This document shows positions 17,226 to 25,964 of a stretch of 64,000 nt of DNA, in pieces. The stretch is from QAND01 sp003150225 (GTDB taxonomy: Bacteria; Bacillota; Clostridia; Christensenellales; QAND01): positions 124,001 to 188,000 of the forward strand of contig NZ_CP076563.1 in assembly GCF_044357945.1 (NCBI RefSeq). The letters are read 5' to 3'. The position numbers and the translations under genes are program-made. The notes beneath the pieces are model-generated. The model was given only the letters and a program-made list of their open reading frames with translations. It searched no databases and was not told the DNA's origin. Position 1 is the first letter of the stretch. Every line of letters starts with the position of its first letter.

Positions 17226-18617
17226 ATGCGCAAAGAAAAGATTCGTCTGGATTACAACAACATGCTGTCCCAGCGCATCGGGGATAAGGGAATCACCCCC
17301 GAGGAGCTTGCGGCGTTTGACGGGGAGCTGGCCGCTGCCGCTCAGCGGATGGCCGAGAAGAAAGCCAATATGGGCTTCCGCAGCCTACCCACCCGCGCTC
17401 CTGAGGTAACTGCGGATATCCTTGCTACCGCCAAGAACATCCAGGCGGAGTTCGATACCTTCGTGGTACTGGGCATCGGCGGCAGCGCTCTGGGCCCCCT
17501 GTGCGTTCAGACTGCCCTCAACCATCTGCGGTACAATGAGCTGACCCCTGAGGGCCGGAAGTATCCCCGCATCTATGTGGAGGATAACGTGGATCCCGAG
17601 CGGATGCTGGCGCTTCTTGACGTGCTGGATCTAAACAAGACCTGTTTCAACGTCATCAGTAAATCCGGTACCACCAGCGAGACCATGAGCCAGTTTATGG
17701 TGATTGCCGACGCTCTCAAAAAGGCGGGTGCCGACATCGGCAAGCATGTGGTCATCACAACCGACCAGGAAAAAGGCAACCTTTTGAAGATCGCCCGGCA
17801 GTACGGCAACAAGACCTTTGTGATCCCCAACGACATCGGCGGGCGGTTCAGCGAGCTGACCCCCGTGGGCCTGTTGGCCGCGGCGGTGGCCGGTATCGAT
17901 ATCGAAGCCCTTCTGGCCGGCGCTGCCTATATGGAGGAACTGTGCCAGGGTACCGACTATAAGACCAATATGGCCTATATGGACGGCGCGCTCCAGTACA
18001 TCGCCTATAAAAAGGGCGCCAACGTTTCCGTCATGATGCCCTATGCCGACTCTCTCAAATACTTCGCCGATTGGTATGCGCAGCTGTGGGCGGAGTCCCT
18101 GGGCCGTAACAACGGCTACGGCAAGGGAATCAACGTAGGGCAAACCCCCGTCAAAGCTCTGGGCGTTACCGATCAGCATTCCCAGATTCAGCTCTATGTG
18201 GAAGGCCCCTATGATAAGGTCATCACCGTCATCGGCGTAGACGACTATCGGGGCGACGTGGTGATTCCCAACTCCTTCCCGGAGATTGAGGATATCGCCT
18301 TCCTGGCGGGCCACACCATGGGCGAATTGACCAAAACCGAGCAGTTTGCCACCTGCTATGCTCTCAACCGGGCGGGCCGGATGAATAAGACCATCACCCT
18401 GCCGGAGGTCAACGAGTTTACCCTGGGCCAGCTGCTGCAGCTGTTCCTCATCGAGACCGCCTACTTTGGCGAGCTGTGCGGGGTATATCCCTTTGACCAG
18501 CCCGGCGTTGAGGAAGGAAAGAACGCCACCTACGCCCTCTTTGGCCGCAAGGGCTATGAGGCCAAACGGGAGGAAATGGAAAATGCTCCCAAAGCCGATG
18601 ACGCTTACATCCTGTAA
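17226..18617 (+). CDS. pgi: Glucose-6-phosphate isomerase
   Basis: 463 residues, the usual size for the Gram-positive form. It interconverts glucose-6-phosphate and fructose-6-phosphate in glycolysis. Motifs include VLGIGGSALGP near residue 80, SKSGTTSETMSQF near 145 (phosphate-binding SIS loop), and the C-terminal catalytic stretch ending in FDQPGVEEGKNA. The ATG has AGGAGG upstream. It follows the isomerase gene by 36 bp and may be co-transcribed, but has its own terminator. Confidence 0.96.
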   Translation: MRKEKIRLDYNNMLSQRIGDKGITPEELAAFDGELAAAAQRMAEKKANMGFRSLPTRAPEVTADILATAKNIQAEFDTFVVLGIGGSALGPLCVQTALNHLRYNELTPEGRKYPRIYVEDNVDPERMLALLDVLDLNKTCFNVISKSGTTSETMSQFMVIADALKKAGADIGKHVVITTDQEKGNLLKIARQYGNKTFVIPNDIGGRFSELTPVGLLAAAVAGIDIEALLAGAAYMEELCQGTDYKTNMAYMDGALQYIAYKKGANVSVMMPYADSLKYFADWYAQLWAESLGRNNGYGKGINVGQTPVKALGVTDQHSQIQLYVEGPYDKVITVIGVDDYRGDVVIPNSFPEIEDIAFLAGHTMGELTKTEQFATCYALNRAGRMNKTITLPEVNEFTLGQLLQLFLIETAYFGELCGVYPFDQPGVEEGKNATYALFGRKGYEAKREEMENAPKADDAYIL

Positions 18618-18645
18618 AGCGGTTTGAATCTTAAAATACAATCGT

Positions 18646-18681
18646 AAAAAAGCGGCGGTATGGCTATACCGCCGCTTTTTT
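18646..18681 (+). terminator. Terminator after pgi
   Basis: A long GC-rich stem (AAAAAGCGGCGGTA with TACCGCCGCTTTTT) around a TGGCTA loop, with a T-run. Confidence 0.9.
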
Positions 18682-18754
18682 GTTGTGCGATGCTGCCGGC
18701 GTGGGGCATGATAACAAAGGCCCATATCGCCTAAAAACGGTATTCTAGTAAAAC

Positions 18755-18781
18755 AAAACGCCCTCCCTTGGAAGGCGTTTT
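18755..18781. terminator. Hairpin terminator downstream of the minus-strand small gene
   Basis: AAAACGCC pairs with GGCGTTTT, with one internal mismatch. It reads as a terminator for the small membrane protein on the minus strand and could stop plus-strand read-through too. Confidence 0.65.
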
Positions 18782-18792
18782 TTGCTGTGGAC

Positions 18793-18972
18793 CTAAAGGA
18801 CGCTTTTGTTCCGTAACGATCGTAAGATAGCCATTCGGGGTTTGTGCTTGGCGTCTCTCTGAGGGATGGGCTGTATGCCTCCGCTCTGCAGAAAACGGTC
18901 CACTCGGCCCATGAGCCAATATCCCAGGATGGAAAAGAGCAACAAAGCCATAGCCAGCAGGATATCCCTCAT
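18793..18972 (-). CDS. Small single-pass membrane protein, unknown
   Basis: 59 residues: a strongly hydrophobic N-terminal helix (DILLAMALLLFSILGYWLMG), then a short basic cytoplasmic tail (RDAKHKPRMAILRSLRNK). The ATG follows AGAAGGTGG; a GTG three codons upstream overlaps that site. It is divergent from ktrB. Its position suggests, but does not prove, a link to potassium uptake. Confidence 0.6.
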   Translation of the reverse strand: MRDILLAMALLLFSILGYWLMGRVDRFLQSGGIQPIPQRDAKHKPRMAILRSLRNKSVL

Positions 18973-19074
18973 ATCCGCCACCTTCTTTCTATCCTTAGAA
19001 TAGGCGCTTTTTTACAAAGAGGGCATTATGAACGGGAGCGCGCTGCAAAGATTTCATTAAGGGACTGGGCTATA

Positions 19075-19115
19075 TTTATACAATCTTAATGTTCTAGAAT
19101 GGATTTTGATATTCT
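19075..19115 (+). promoter_or_regulatory. ktrB promoter with candidate KdpE-type operator
   Basis: TTTATACAATCTTAATG (19075-19091) is repeated exactly upstream of kdpD. It shows an 11-bp periodicity (TTTATAC then TTAATGT), as in OmpR/PhoB-family sites. TATTCT with a preceding TGA (extended -10) lies at 19110-19115. There is no good -35; the operator covers that place, as in activator-dependent promoters. Confidence 0.5.
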
Positions 19116-19172
19116 CTTAACTGGATGTTCCGTATAGTGAGGTTAATTGAGTATGCCAGAACGGGAGGATGA

Positions 19173-20531
19173 ATGGTGAACCAAATCATTGGGCGGCTGC
19201 GCCGTATGTCCCCCATGAAGATCATTTTTCTGGGGTACTGTGTCATCGTTCTCATGGGGACGCTGTTGCTTTCCCTGCCGGCGGCTACCCGAACGGGGCA
19301 GCCATCATCGTTTTCCGACGCCTTTTTTACCGCTACCTCTGCCACCTGTGTGACCGGCCTGGTCCGGTTTGACACCTATCTCCATTGGTCCCCCTTTGGG
19401 CAGGGGGTCATTTTGTCGTTGATTCAGATTGGCGGGATGGGATTCATGACCTACGCCATCGCCCTCATTGCTCTCATGCGGCGAAAGATAGGACTGGGCA
19501 CTCGAGTGGTGATGCAAAACTCTATCGCGGCGCCCCATGTAGGGGGAATTGTGCGGATGACCCGATTTATTCTCCTTGGCAGTCTTCTGGTGGAGGGGAT
19601 CGGGGCGCTGCTGCTGGGATTTTATTTCTGCCCCCGGATCGGTCTGTGGCAAGGGATCTGGTTTGCCGTGTTTCACAGCGTGTCGGCGTTCTGCAACGCA
19701 GGGTTTGATTTGATGGGCGATGTCACTGGGCCGTACAGTTCGCTGACCGGCTTTGTGGGCAACTGGTATGTTACAGGCATCATCATGGCGCTGATTGTCA
19801 TCGGCGGACTGGGCTTTTTTGTCTGGAAGGACCTCCTGGATACCCGGTTTCGGTTTTCCAGGATGCGTCTCCACACCAAGATGGTCCTATCCGTCACCCT
19901 GCTGCTCATCCTGATAGGGGCTCTGGGGATCTTTTTGATGGAGCAGGAGAGCGAGGCCTTTGCGGGTAAAACCCTGTCGGAGCAGGCGGCTGGAGCCCTG
20001 TTTCAGTCGGTAACCGCCAGAACAGCGGGGTTCAATACCCTGAACCTATCCGCTATGACCCAGTCCAGCCAGTTTTTGCTGATCTGCCTGATGATGATCG
20101 GCGGATCTCCCGGATCTACGGCGGGCGGTATCAAAACCACAACCTTTGGCGTAATGGTGATGACCATCTTTTCCATCTTTCGGAAACGAAAAAACATGGA
20201 GGCCTTTGGCCGCCGGATGGAGGACGGGGTGGCTCGGTCGGCAAGCTGCGTCTTTATGATGTATCTTACCCTCTCCTTGGTGGCGGCCATGGTGATCTCC
20301 CGGGTGGAGGGATTGCCGCTTTTGTCGGCCCTGTTTGAATGCGCCTCCGCCATCGGTACGGTGGGGTTATCCTTTGGCATTACTCCAACGCTTGGGATGC
20401 TCTCTAAAGCGCTGCTGGCGGGGCTGATGCTCTTTGGCCGGGTGGGATCCATCACCATCCTCTTGGCCTTTGCCTCCGAGAAAAACCAAGCGGCCAGTAA
20501 ACTGCCCTTGGAAAAGATTCAGATTGGATAA
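19173..20531 (+). CDS. ktrB: Potassium uptake channel subunit, TrkH/KtrB family
   Basis: 452 residues with the four pore-loop repeats of the superfamily of K+ transporters. Selectivity-filter regions are visible as SATCVTGLV (near residue 65), SAFCNAGFDL (near 180), TARTAGFNT (near 290) and SAIGTVGLSFG (near 400). It is the membrane channel working with the KtrA/TrkA ring encoded next. GGGAGG sits just before the ATG. The ktrBA promoter carries a motif shared with the kdpD promoter. Confidence 0.9.
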   Translation: MVNQIIGRLRRMSPMKIIFLGYCVIVLMGTLLLSLPAATRTGQPSSFSDAFFTATSATCVTGLVRFDTYLHWSPFGQGVILSLIQIGGMGFMTYAIALIALMRRKIGLGTRVVMQNSIAAPHVGGIVRMTRFILLGSLLVEGIGALLLGFYFCPRIGLWQGIWFAVFHSVSAFCNAGFDLMGDVTGPYSSLTGFVGNWYVTGIIMALIVIGGLGFFVWKDLLDTRFRFSRMRLHTKMVLSVTLLLILIGALGIFLMEQESEAFAGKTLSEQAAGALFQSVTARTAGFNTLNLSAMTQSSQFLLICLMMIGGSPGSTAGGIKTTTFGVMVMTIFSIFRKRKNMEAFGRRMEDGVARSASCVFMMYLTLSLVAAMVISRVEGLPLLSALFECASAIGTVGLSFGITPTLGMLSKALLAGLMLFGRVGSITILLAFASEKNQAASKLPLEKIQIG

Positions 20532-20549
20532 CGGAAGGGGAATGTTGCA

Positions 20550-21194
20550 ATGAAAAATGTGCTTATCATCGGCCTGGGCCGGTTTGGACGCCATATGGCC
20601 CAACAGCTCATCGAGGATGGGAACCGGGTCCTGGCGGTGGAAAAGGACGAAGAGCGTGCGGATTCCGCCATCGATATCCTTCAGGATATCCAAATTGGGG
20701 ACGCTACCAACGAGCATTTTGTACAGTCTCTGGGCGTCAATAATTTTGATCTGTGCGTGGTGGCTATCGGAGATAACTTCCAGCGGGCCCTGGAGATCAC
20801 GGTGCTGTTAAAGGATCTGGGTGCCAAATACGTTCTGGCTCGGGCATGCCGGGATGTCCACAAAAAGCTGCTGCTGCGCAACGGCGCGGATCACGTGGTC
20901 TATGCCGAACGGGAAATGGCGGAACGCCTGGCCATTAAATACGGCAGTAAGAACATCTTTGATTATATCGAATTGACGCCGGAATATGCCATCTATGAAA
21001 TTGCCGTTCCCGCCTCCTGGATCGGGAAAAGCATCCTGGAAAAGGGGATCCGCACCCGGTATGGCATCAGCATTCTGGCCACCAAAAAGGGGAGCAAGAT
21101 CTTCCCGCAGCCTCATCCTGACCATATCTTTTCGGCGGATGAAACCCTGATGGTGATGGGAAACCGCCAGGACATCAAGGCCATCACCCGCTGA
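20550..21194 (+). CDS. ktrA: Potassium uptake regulatory subunit, TrkA/KtrA family
   Basis: 214 residues. An N-terminal RCK domain with Rossmann motif GLGRFGRHMAQQL (residues 8-20) binds nucleotide; Glu32 (AVEKDEE) favours NAD(H)/ATP-type ligands. A C-terminal RCK_C domain spans about 135-214. The cytosolic ring gates KtrB according to ATP/ADP and, in many Firmicutes, cyclic di-AMP bound at RCK_C. It follows ktrB by 18 bp. Confidence 0.9.
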   Translation: MKNVLIIGLGRFGRHMAQQLIEDGNRVLAVEKDEERADSAIDILQDIQIGDATNEHFVQSLGVNNFDLCVVAIGDNFQRALEITVLLKDLGAKYVLARACRDVHKKLLLRNGADHVVYAEREMAERLAIKYGSKNIFDYIELTPEYAIYEIAVPASWIGKSILEKGIRTRYGISILATKKGSKIFPQPHPDHIFSADETLMVMGNRQDIKAITR

Positions 21195-21227
21195 CGGACG
21201 CCAGCAAATAGGGAAGCATGAAGGGGA

Positions 21228-21260
21228 AAAGTCTGAAGGGAATACCTTTAGACTTTTTTT
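21228..21260 (+). terminator. Terminator between ktrA and kdpF
   Basis: AAAGTCTGAAGG pairs with CCTTTAGACTTT (one G-T pair) and runs into TTTTTTT. The T-run merges with TTTATACCGTC, which resembles the first half of the shared ktr/kdpD motif. Confidence 0.8.
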
Positions 21261-21333
21261 ATACCGTCAGAAGCTCCTCTAACGCCATTTTTAACTGGTC
21301 TCTGGCATTCTTGTTCCGAAGGAGGGATGCGGC

Positions 21334-21423
21334 ATGCAGGTGATTACTGCCGTCATCGGTCTGGTAGGCGTGGCACTTCTGGCCTACTATTTTGTAATTC
21401 TAATGCGGGGTGATAGGCAATGA
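21334..21423 (+). CDS. kdpF: KdpF small subunit of the Kdp K+-ATPase
   Basis: 29 residues, essentially one transmembrane helix (VIGLVGVALLAYYFVILM). The size, hydrophobicity and position directly before kdpA identify KdpF, which stabilises the KdpFABC complex. AAGGAGGG lies 7 nt before the ATG. The stop overlaps the kdpA start (ATGA). Confidence 0.88.
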   Translation: MQVITAVIGLVGVALLAYYFVILMRGDRQ

Positions 21424-23234
21424 CCCAAGCAATCTTACAGTATGGCATGTACCTGGTCATTCTAGTGCTGTTGGCCATTCCATTGGGCAGGTATATGGGG
21501 AAAGTCATGAATGGGGAACGGGTATTTCTTTCCTGCGCACTGGTCCCCTGTGAGCGGTTCATCTACCGGGTAATGCATGTCCGTGTGGATGAGGAGATGA
21601 GTTGGAAGAAGTACGCTGCAAGCGTGCTGCTATTCAGCCTAACGGGATTTATCGTCCTATTTTTGATTCAGGTGCTCCAGGGAGTGCTGCCCGGCAATCC
21701 ACAGGGGATCGAAGGAATGTCCTGGCACCTTTCCTTCAATACGGCTTCCAGCTTTGTGACCAACACCAACTGGCAGGCGTACAGCGGAGAAGCCCAGGCC
21801 AGCTACCTGACCCAGGCTCTGGGGCTGACGGTTCAGAACTTCGTTTCTGCGGCCACCGGCATTGCGGTGTTGTTTGCGCTCATCCGGGGCTTCATTCGGG
21901 TTAAGACCCAGGGGTTGGGCAGCTTCTGGGTGGATATGACCCGGATTATCCTTTATGTGTTGATCCCGCTTTGCCTGGTCATCTCCGTTTGTCTGGCTTC
22001 TCAGGGGGTTTCCCAGAACCTGCGGCCTGCCGATCAAGTGGATCTTCTGGAGCCCGTGGCGGTGGACGCTGAGGGCAACATTCTGGAGGGCGCTGTGGTG
22101 GACGCCGATACCGGTACCGTGACCCTGAACGATCAGGTGGTTGCGGATGCGGAGATTGTGACCCAGCAAATCGTGCCTCTAGGGCCAGCGGCCAGCCAGA
22201 TTGCCATCAAGCAGGCCGGCACCAACGGCGGCGGCTATTATGGCGTCAACTCCGCCCATCCCCTGGAGAATCCCAACGCCTTTACCAACCTGTTGGAGAT
22301 GATCTCCCTTCTGCTGATTCCCGCAGCCCTCTGCTTTACCTTTGGAAGAAATATCAAGGATAAACGACAGGGCAGGGCCATCTTCATCGCCATGATGATC
22401 GTGCTGGTGATCGCCCTTGCGGTGGTGGCTTTCTGCGAACAGGTCGGCACGCCCCAGTTACAGCAGGGCGGTGCTGTGGATCTCACTGTGATGAACCAGC
22501 CCGGCGGCAATATGGAGGGCAAGGAAGCGCGGTTTGGCATTGCCACCAGCTCTACCTGGGCGGTATACACTACCGCGGCAAGCAACGGTTCCGTCAACTC
22601 CATGCATGATAGCTATACGCCCCTGGGCGGAATGGTCCCCATGCTGCTGATGCAGTTGGGCGAGGTAATCTTCGGCGGCACCGGCTGCGGACTCTATGGA
22701 ATGCTGGGCTTTGCTATCCTAACGGTGTTCATCGCCGGACTGATGGTAGGCCGTACTCCCGAATATCTTGGCAAGAAGATTGAGCCCTATGAGATGAAAT
22801 GGGCGGTGCTGGTCTGCTTGACTACCCCCATCGCCATTCTGGTGGGCAGCGGCATTGCGGCGCTGGTCCCCGAGGTGGCAGACAGCCTCAATAACGCCGG
22901 TGCCCATGGATTCTCGGAGATGCTGTACGCCTACTCCTCCGCTGGCGGCAACAACGGTTCCGCTTTTGCGGGGTTCAATGCCAACACGGTGTTCCTCAAT
23001 GTGAGCCTGGGGATCGTAATGCTGTTCGTCCGGTTTATTCCGGTCATTGGGACCCTTGCCATTGCGGGTAGCCTGGCAAAGAAAAAGAAGATCGCTACCA
23101 CAGCGGGAACCCTCTCTACCTGCAACGCGATGTTTGTATTCCTATTAATCATGGTGGTTTTGCTGGTGGGTGCTCTCAGCTTCTTCCCGGCTCTGTCGCT
23201 AGGGCCCATCGCTGAGCATCTGGGCATGCTGTAA
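21420..23234 (+). CDS. kdpA: Potassium-transporting ATPase, K+-binding subunit KdpA
   Basis: 604 residues, longer than the usual 560. Pore segments typical of KdpA are visible: SFVTNTNWQAYSGE near residue 115, NGGGYYGVNSAHPLENP near 270, GTGCGLYGM near 420 and a final loop near 510 (SSAGGNNGSAFAGF). The extra length includes an insert around 200-250 (EGAVVDADTGTVTLNDQVVA) that looks like an extracytoplasmic loop. KdpA forms the selectivity filter of the high-affinity K+ pump induced under K+ limitation. Confidence 0.96.
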   Translation: MTQAILQYGMYLVILVLLAIPLGRYMGKVMNGERVFLSCALVPCERFIYRVMHVRVDEEMSWKKYAASVLLFSLTGFIVLFLIQVLQGVLPGNPQGIEGMSWHLSFNTASSFVTNTNWQAYSGEAQASYLTQALGLTVQNFVSAATGIAVLFALIRGFIRVKTQGLGSFWVDMTRIILYVLIPLCLVISVCLASQGVSQNLRPADQVDLLEPVAVDAEGNILEGAVVDADTGTVTLNDQVVADAEIVTQQIVPLGPAASQIAIKQAGTNGGGYYGVNSAHPLENPNAFTNLLEMISLLLIPAALCFTFGRNIKDKRQGRAIFIAMMIVLVIALAVVAFCEQVGTPQLQQGGAVDLTVMNQPGGNMEGKEARFGIATSSTWAVYTTAASNGSVNSMHDSYTPLGGMVPMLLMQLGEVIFGGTGCGLYGMLGFAILTVFIAGLMVGRTPEYLGKKIEPYEMKWAVLVCLTTPIAILVGSGIAALVPEVADSLNNAGAHGFSEMLYAYSSAGGNNGSAFAGFNANTVFLNVSLGIVMLFVRFIPVIGTLAIAGSLAKKKKIATTAGTLSTCNAMFVFLLIMVVLLVGALSFFPALSLGPIAEHLGML

Positions 23235-23254
23235 CCACTAGGAGGCTGATCGAT

Positions 23255-25324
23255 ATGTCCAACACGAAAAAAACTGCCTTAGCCGATCGAAAGATGGTGG
23301 CGCGGGCCATCAAGGATTCTTTTGTCAAACTGGATCCGCGGATCCAAGTGAAAAACCCGGTGATGCTGCTGGTATACATCGCCGCCATCCTCACTACCGT
23401 CCTTTGGGCAATTGCCCTCTTTGGAATTCGGGACGTGATGGCGGGTTATACCCTAGCCATTGCCATCATCCTCTGGTTTACGGTTCTGTTCGCAAACTTT
23501 GCCGAGGCCATCGCCGAAGGGCGGGGCAAGGCGCAAGCCGATGCCCTTCGAGCTGCCAGAAAGGATGTGGAGGCCCATGTAATCCCCTCGGTTGAGGAGA
23601 AAGAGCGGGTTACCCTAGTCCCCTCGGCCTCCCTGCAAAAGGGCGACATCATCATCGTCCAGGCCGGGGAGCAGATCCCCGCCGATGGGGAGGTCATCGA
23701 GGGCGCGGCATCGGTGGACGAAAGCGCCATCACCGGGGAATCTGCCCCGGTAATCCGGGAGAGCGGCGGCGATAGAAGCGCCGTTACCGGCGGCACCATC
23801 GTCATTTCGGATTATCTTGTGATCCGGGTTACCAGCCAGGAGGGCGAAAGCTTTCTGGATCAGATGATCGCCATGGTAGAGGGGGCATCAAGAAAGAAAA
23901 CCCCCAATGAGCTGGCCTTACAGATTTTGTTGGTGGCGTTGTCCATTATTTTCCTCCTGGTAACCCTGGCCCTTTACGGTTACTCCCTGTTTTCCGCAAA
24001 CCAGGCGGGAATTGCCAACCCCACCTCCATCACCACCCTGGTGGCCCTTCTGGTCTGCCTGGCGCCCACTACCATTGGCGCTCTGCTGTCCGCCATCGGC
24101 ATCGCCGGCATGAGCCGTTTGAACCAGGCCAATGTCCTGGCCATGAGCGGCCGGGCCATCGAGGCGGCAGGGGATGTGGATATCCTAATGCTGGATAAGA
24201 CTGGCACCATCACCTTGGGCAACCGCCAGGCCTGTGCCTTTATTCCAGTGGATGGAACCAGCGAGATGGAATTGGCCGACGCCGCCCAGCTGTCCTCCTT
24301 GGCGGATGAAACGCCGGAAGGCCGCAGTGTGGTGGTTCTTGCCAAAGAACAGTTTGGCATCCGGGGCCGCAGCCTGTCGGATCAGAATATGACCTTCATT
24401 CCCTTTACTGCCACCACCCGCATGAGCGGTGTGGACTTTGGCGGGGACGAGATCAGAAAGGGCGCCGCTGACGCGGTTCGGGCCTATGTGGAAGCCAAGG
24501 GCGGCGTTTACAGCGAGGCCTGCGACAAGGCCGTTACCGCCATCGCCAACCAGGGCGGGACGCCCTTAGTGGTGGCCAAGAACAACCGCATCTTAGGGGT
24601 AATTCACCTCAAGGATATCATCAAGCAGGGCGTAAAGGAGAAGTTCAGCGATCTTAGGAAGATGGGCATCAAAACCATTATGATCACCGGGGATAACCCC
24701 ATCACCGCCGCCGCCATTGCCGCCGAAGCCGGGGTGGACGACTTCCTGGCAGAGGCAACCCCCGAGGGGAAACTGGCCTTGATCCGGGAATATCAGAAGC
24801 AGGGCCACCTGGTGGCCATGACCGGCGACGGTACCAACGATGCTCCTGCCCTTGCCCAGGCCGATGTGGCCGTGGCCATGAATTCCGGCACGCAGGCCGC
24901 AAAAGAGGCGGGCAACATGGTGGACTTGGATTCCTCGCCCACCAAGCTCATCGACATCGTCCGTATCGGAAAACAGCTGTTGATGACCCGGGGAAGTCTG
25001 ACTACCTTCAGCATCGCCAACGATGTGGCCAAGTATTTTGCCATCATTCCTGCCCTGTTTCTGGGCCTGTATCCAGGATTGGCTGCCCTTAACGTCATGG
25101 GGCTGCACAGCCCGCAGAGCGCGGTACTGTCGGCCATCATCTACAACGCGCTGATCATTATCGCCTTGATTCCTCTGGCGCTCCGAGGGGTAAAATACCG
25201 GGAGGTGTCGGCAGGGAAGCTGCTGTCCCGCAACCTTCTGGTTTACGGACTGGGCGGCATCGTAGCTCCCTTTCTCTGCATCAAGATCATCGATATGATC
25301 CTGGTAGCGCTGGCTTTGGTATAA
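23255..25324 (+). CDS. kdpB: Potassium-transporting ATPase, ATP-binding subunit KdpB
   Basis: A 689-residue P-type ATPase. The actuator-domain motif TGES (SAITGESAPV) lies near residue 165. The phosphorylation site is Asp314 in DKTGTIT, and the hinge motif is TGDGTNDAPA near 530. It hydrolyses ATP to drive K+ import through KdpA. The ATG follows AGGAGG, 20 bp after kdpA. Confidence 0.97.
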   Translation: MSNTKKTALADRKMVARAIKDSFVKLDPRIQVKNPVMLLVYIAAILTTVLWAIALFGIRDVMAGYTLAIAIILWFTVLFANFAEAIAEGRGKAQADALRAARKDVEAHVIPSVEEKERVTLVPSASLQKGDIIIVQAGEQIPADGEVIEGAASVDESAITGESAPVIRESGGDRSAVTGGTIVISDYLVIRVTSQEGESFLDQMIAMVEGASRKKTPNELALQILLVALSIIFLLVTLALYGYSLFSANQAGIANPTSITTLVALLVCLAPTTIGALLSAIGIAGMSRLNQANVLAMSGRAIEAAGDVDILMLDKTGTITLGNRQACAFIPVDGTSEMELADAAQLSSLADETPEGRSVVVLAKEQFGIRGRSLSDQNMTFIPFTATTRMSGVDFGGDEIRKGAADAVRAYVEAKGGVYSEACDKAVTAIANQGGTPLVVAKNNRILGVIHLKDIIKQGVKEKFSDLRKMGIKTIMITGDNPITAAAIAAEAGVDDFLAEATPEGKLALIREYQKQGHLVAMTGDGTNDAPALAQADVAVAMNSGTQAAKEAGNMVDLDSSPTKLIDIVRIGKQLLMTRGSLTTFSIANDVAKYFAIIPALFLGLYPGLAALNVMGLHSPQSAVLSAIIYNALIIIALIPLALRGVKYREVSAGKLLSRNLLVYGLGGIVAPFLCIKIIDMILVALALV

Positions 25325-25339
25325 AAGGAGGAGATTCCC

Positions 25340-25951
25340 GTGAAAACCACCACAAAGATTATGAAACTGCTGCCCCGGTCCGCCCTGTTCCTCTTGATCT
25401 TTATCCTGATCTGCGGGGTGCTGTACACCGGCGTAGTAACCGGCATTGCACAGGTATTCTTCCCCGATAAGGCCAACGGCAGCATCATCGAGGTGGATGG
25501 AAAGAAATACGGCAGCGAGCTGCTGGCACAGCAGTATACCGATGATGCCCATATGTGGGGCCGGATTATGAAGCTGGATGTAAGCACCTATACCGATGAG
25601 GAGGGGAATAGGCTCCTATACTCCGCCCCCAGCAACCTGTCTCCTGCCAGCCCGGAATATGAGGCTTTGGTAGCGGAACGGGTGGAAAAGATCAAAGCGG
25701 CTCATCCCGAAAAGAAGGATACCCCCATCCCGGTGGACCTGGTGACCGGATCGGGCAGCGGCCTGGATCCCCACATCTCGTTGGCGGCGGCGGAATACCA
25801 GGTGGAACGCCTGGCTCGGGAGAATGGAATCACCGAGGACGCTGTCCGAGAGATCATCGAGCGCTGTACTCAGCACCGCTTCCTAGGTATCTTTGGAGAG
25901 GAGACCGTCAACGTGCTAAAGGTGAACCTGATGCTGGACGGTATCCTATAA
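25340..25951 (+). CDS. kdpC: Potassium-transporting ATPase subunit KdpC
   Basis: 203 residues: one N-terminal membrane helix (ALFLLIFILICGVLYTGVV) and a soluble domain with the conserved patches SGSGLDPHIS and LARENGI. KdpC raises the ATP affinity of KdpB and completes the complex. AAAGGAGG precedes the ATG (the spacing is ample), 15 bp after kdpB. Confidence 0.95.
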   Translation: MKTTTKIMKLLPRSALFLLIFILICGVLYTGVVTGIAQVFFPDKANGSIIEVDGKKYGSELLAQQYTDDAHMWGRIMKLDVSTYTDEEGNRLLYSAPSNLSPASPEYEALVAERVEKIKAAHPEKKDTPIPVDLVTGSGSGLDPHISLAAAEYQVERLARENGITEDAVREIIERCTQHRFLGIFGEETVNVLKVNLMLDGIL

Positions 25952-25964
25952 GGAGGAAACATCC

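Noticed and set aside
18985..19172. Cyclic di-AMP (ydaO-type) riboswitch before ktrB
   Set aside because: The gap is short, I see none of the conserved aptamer segments, and a shared promoter motif explains part of it.
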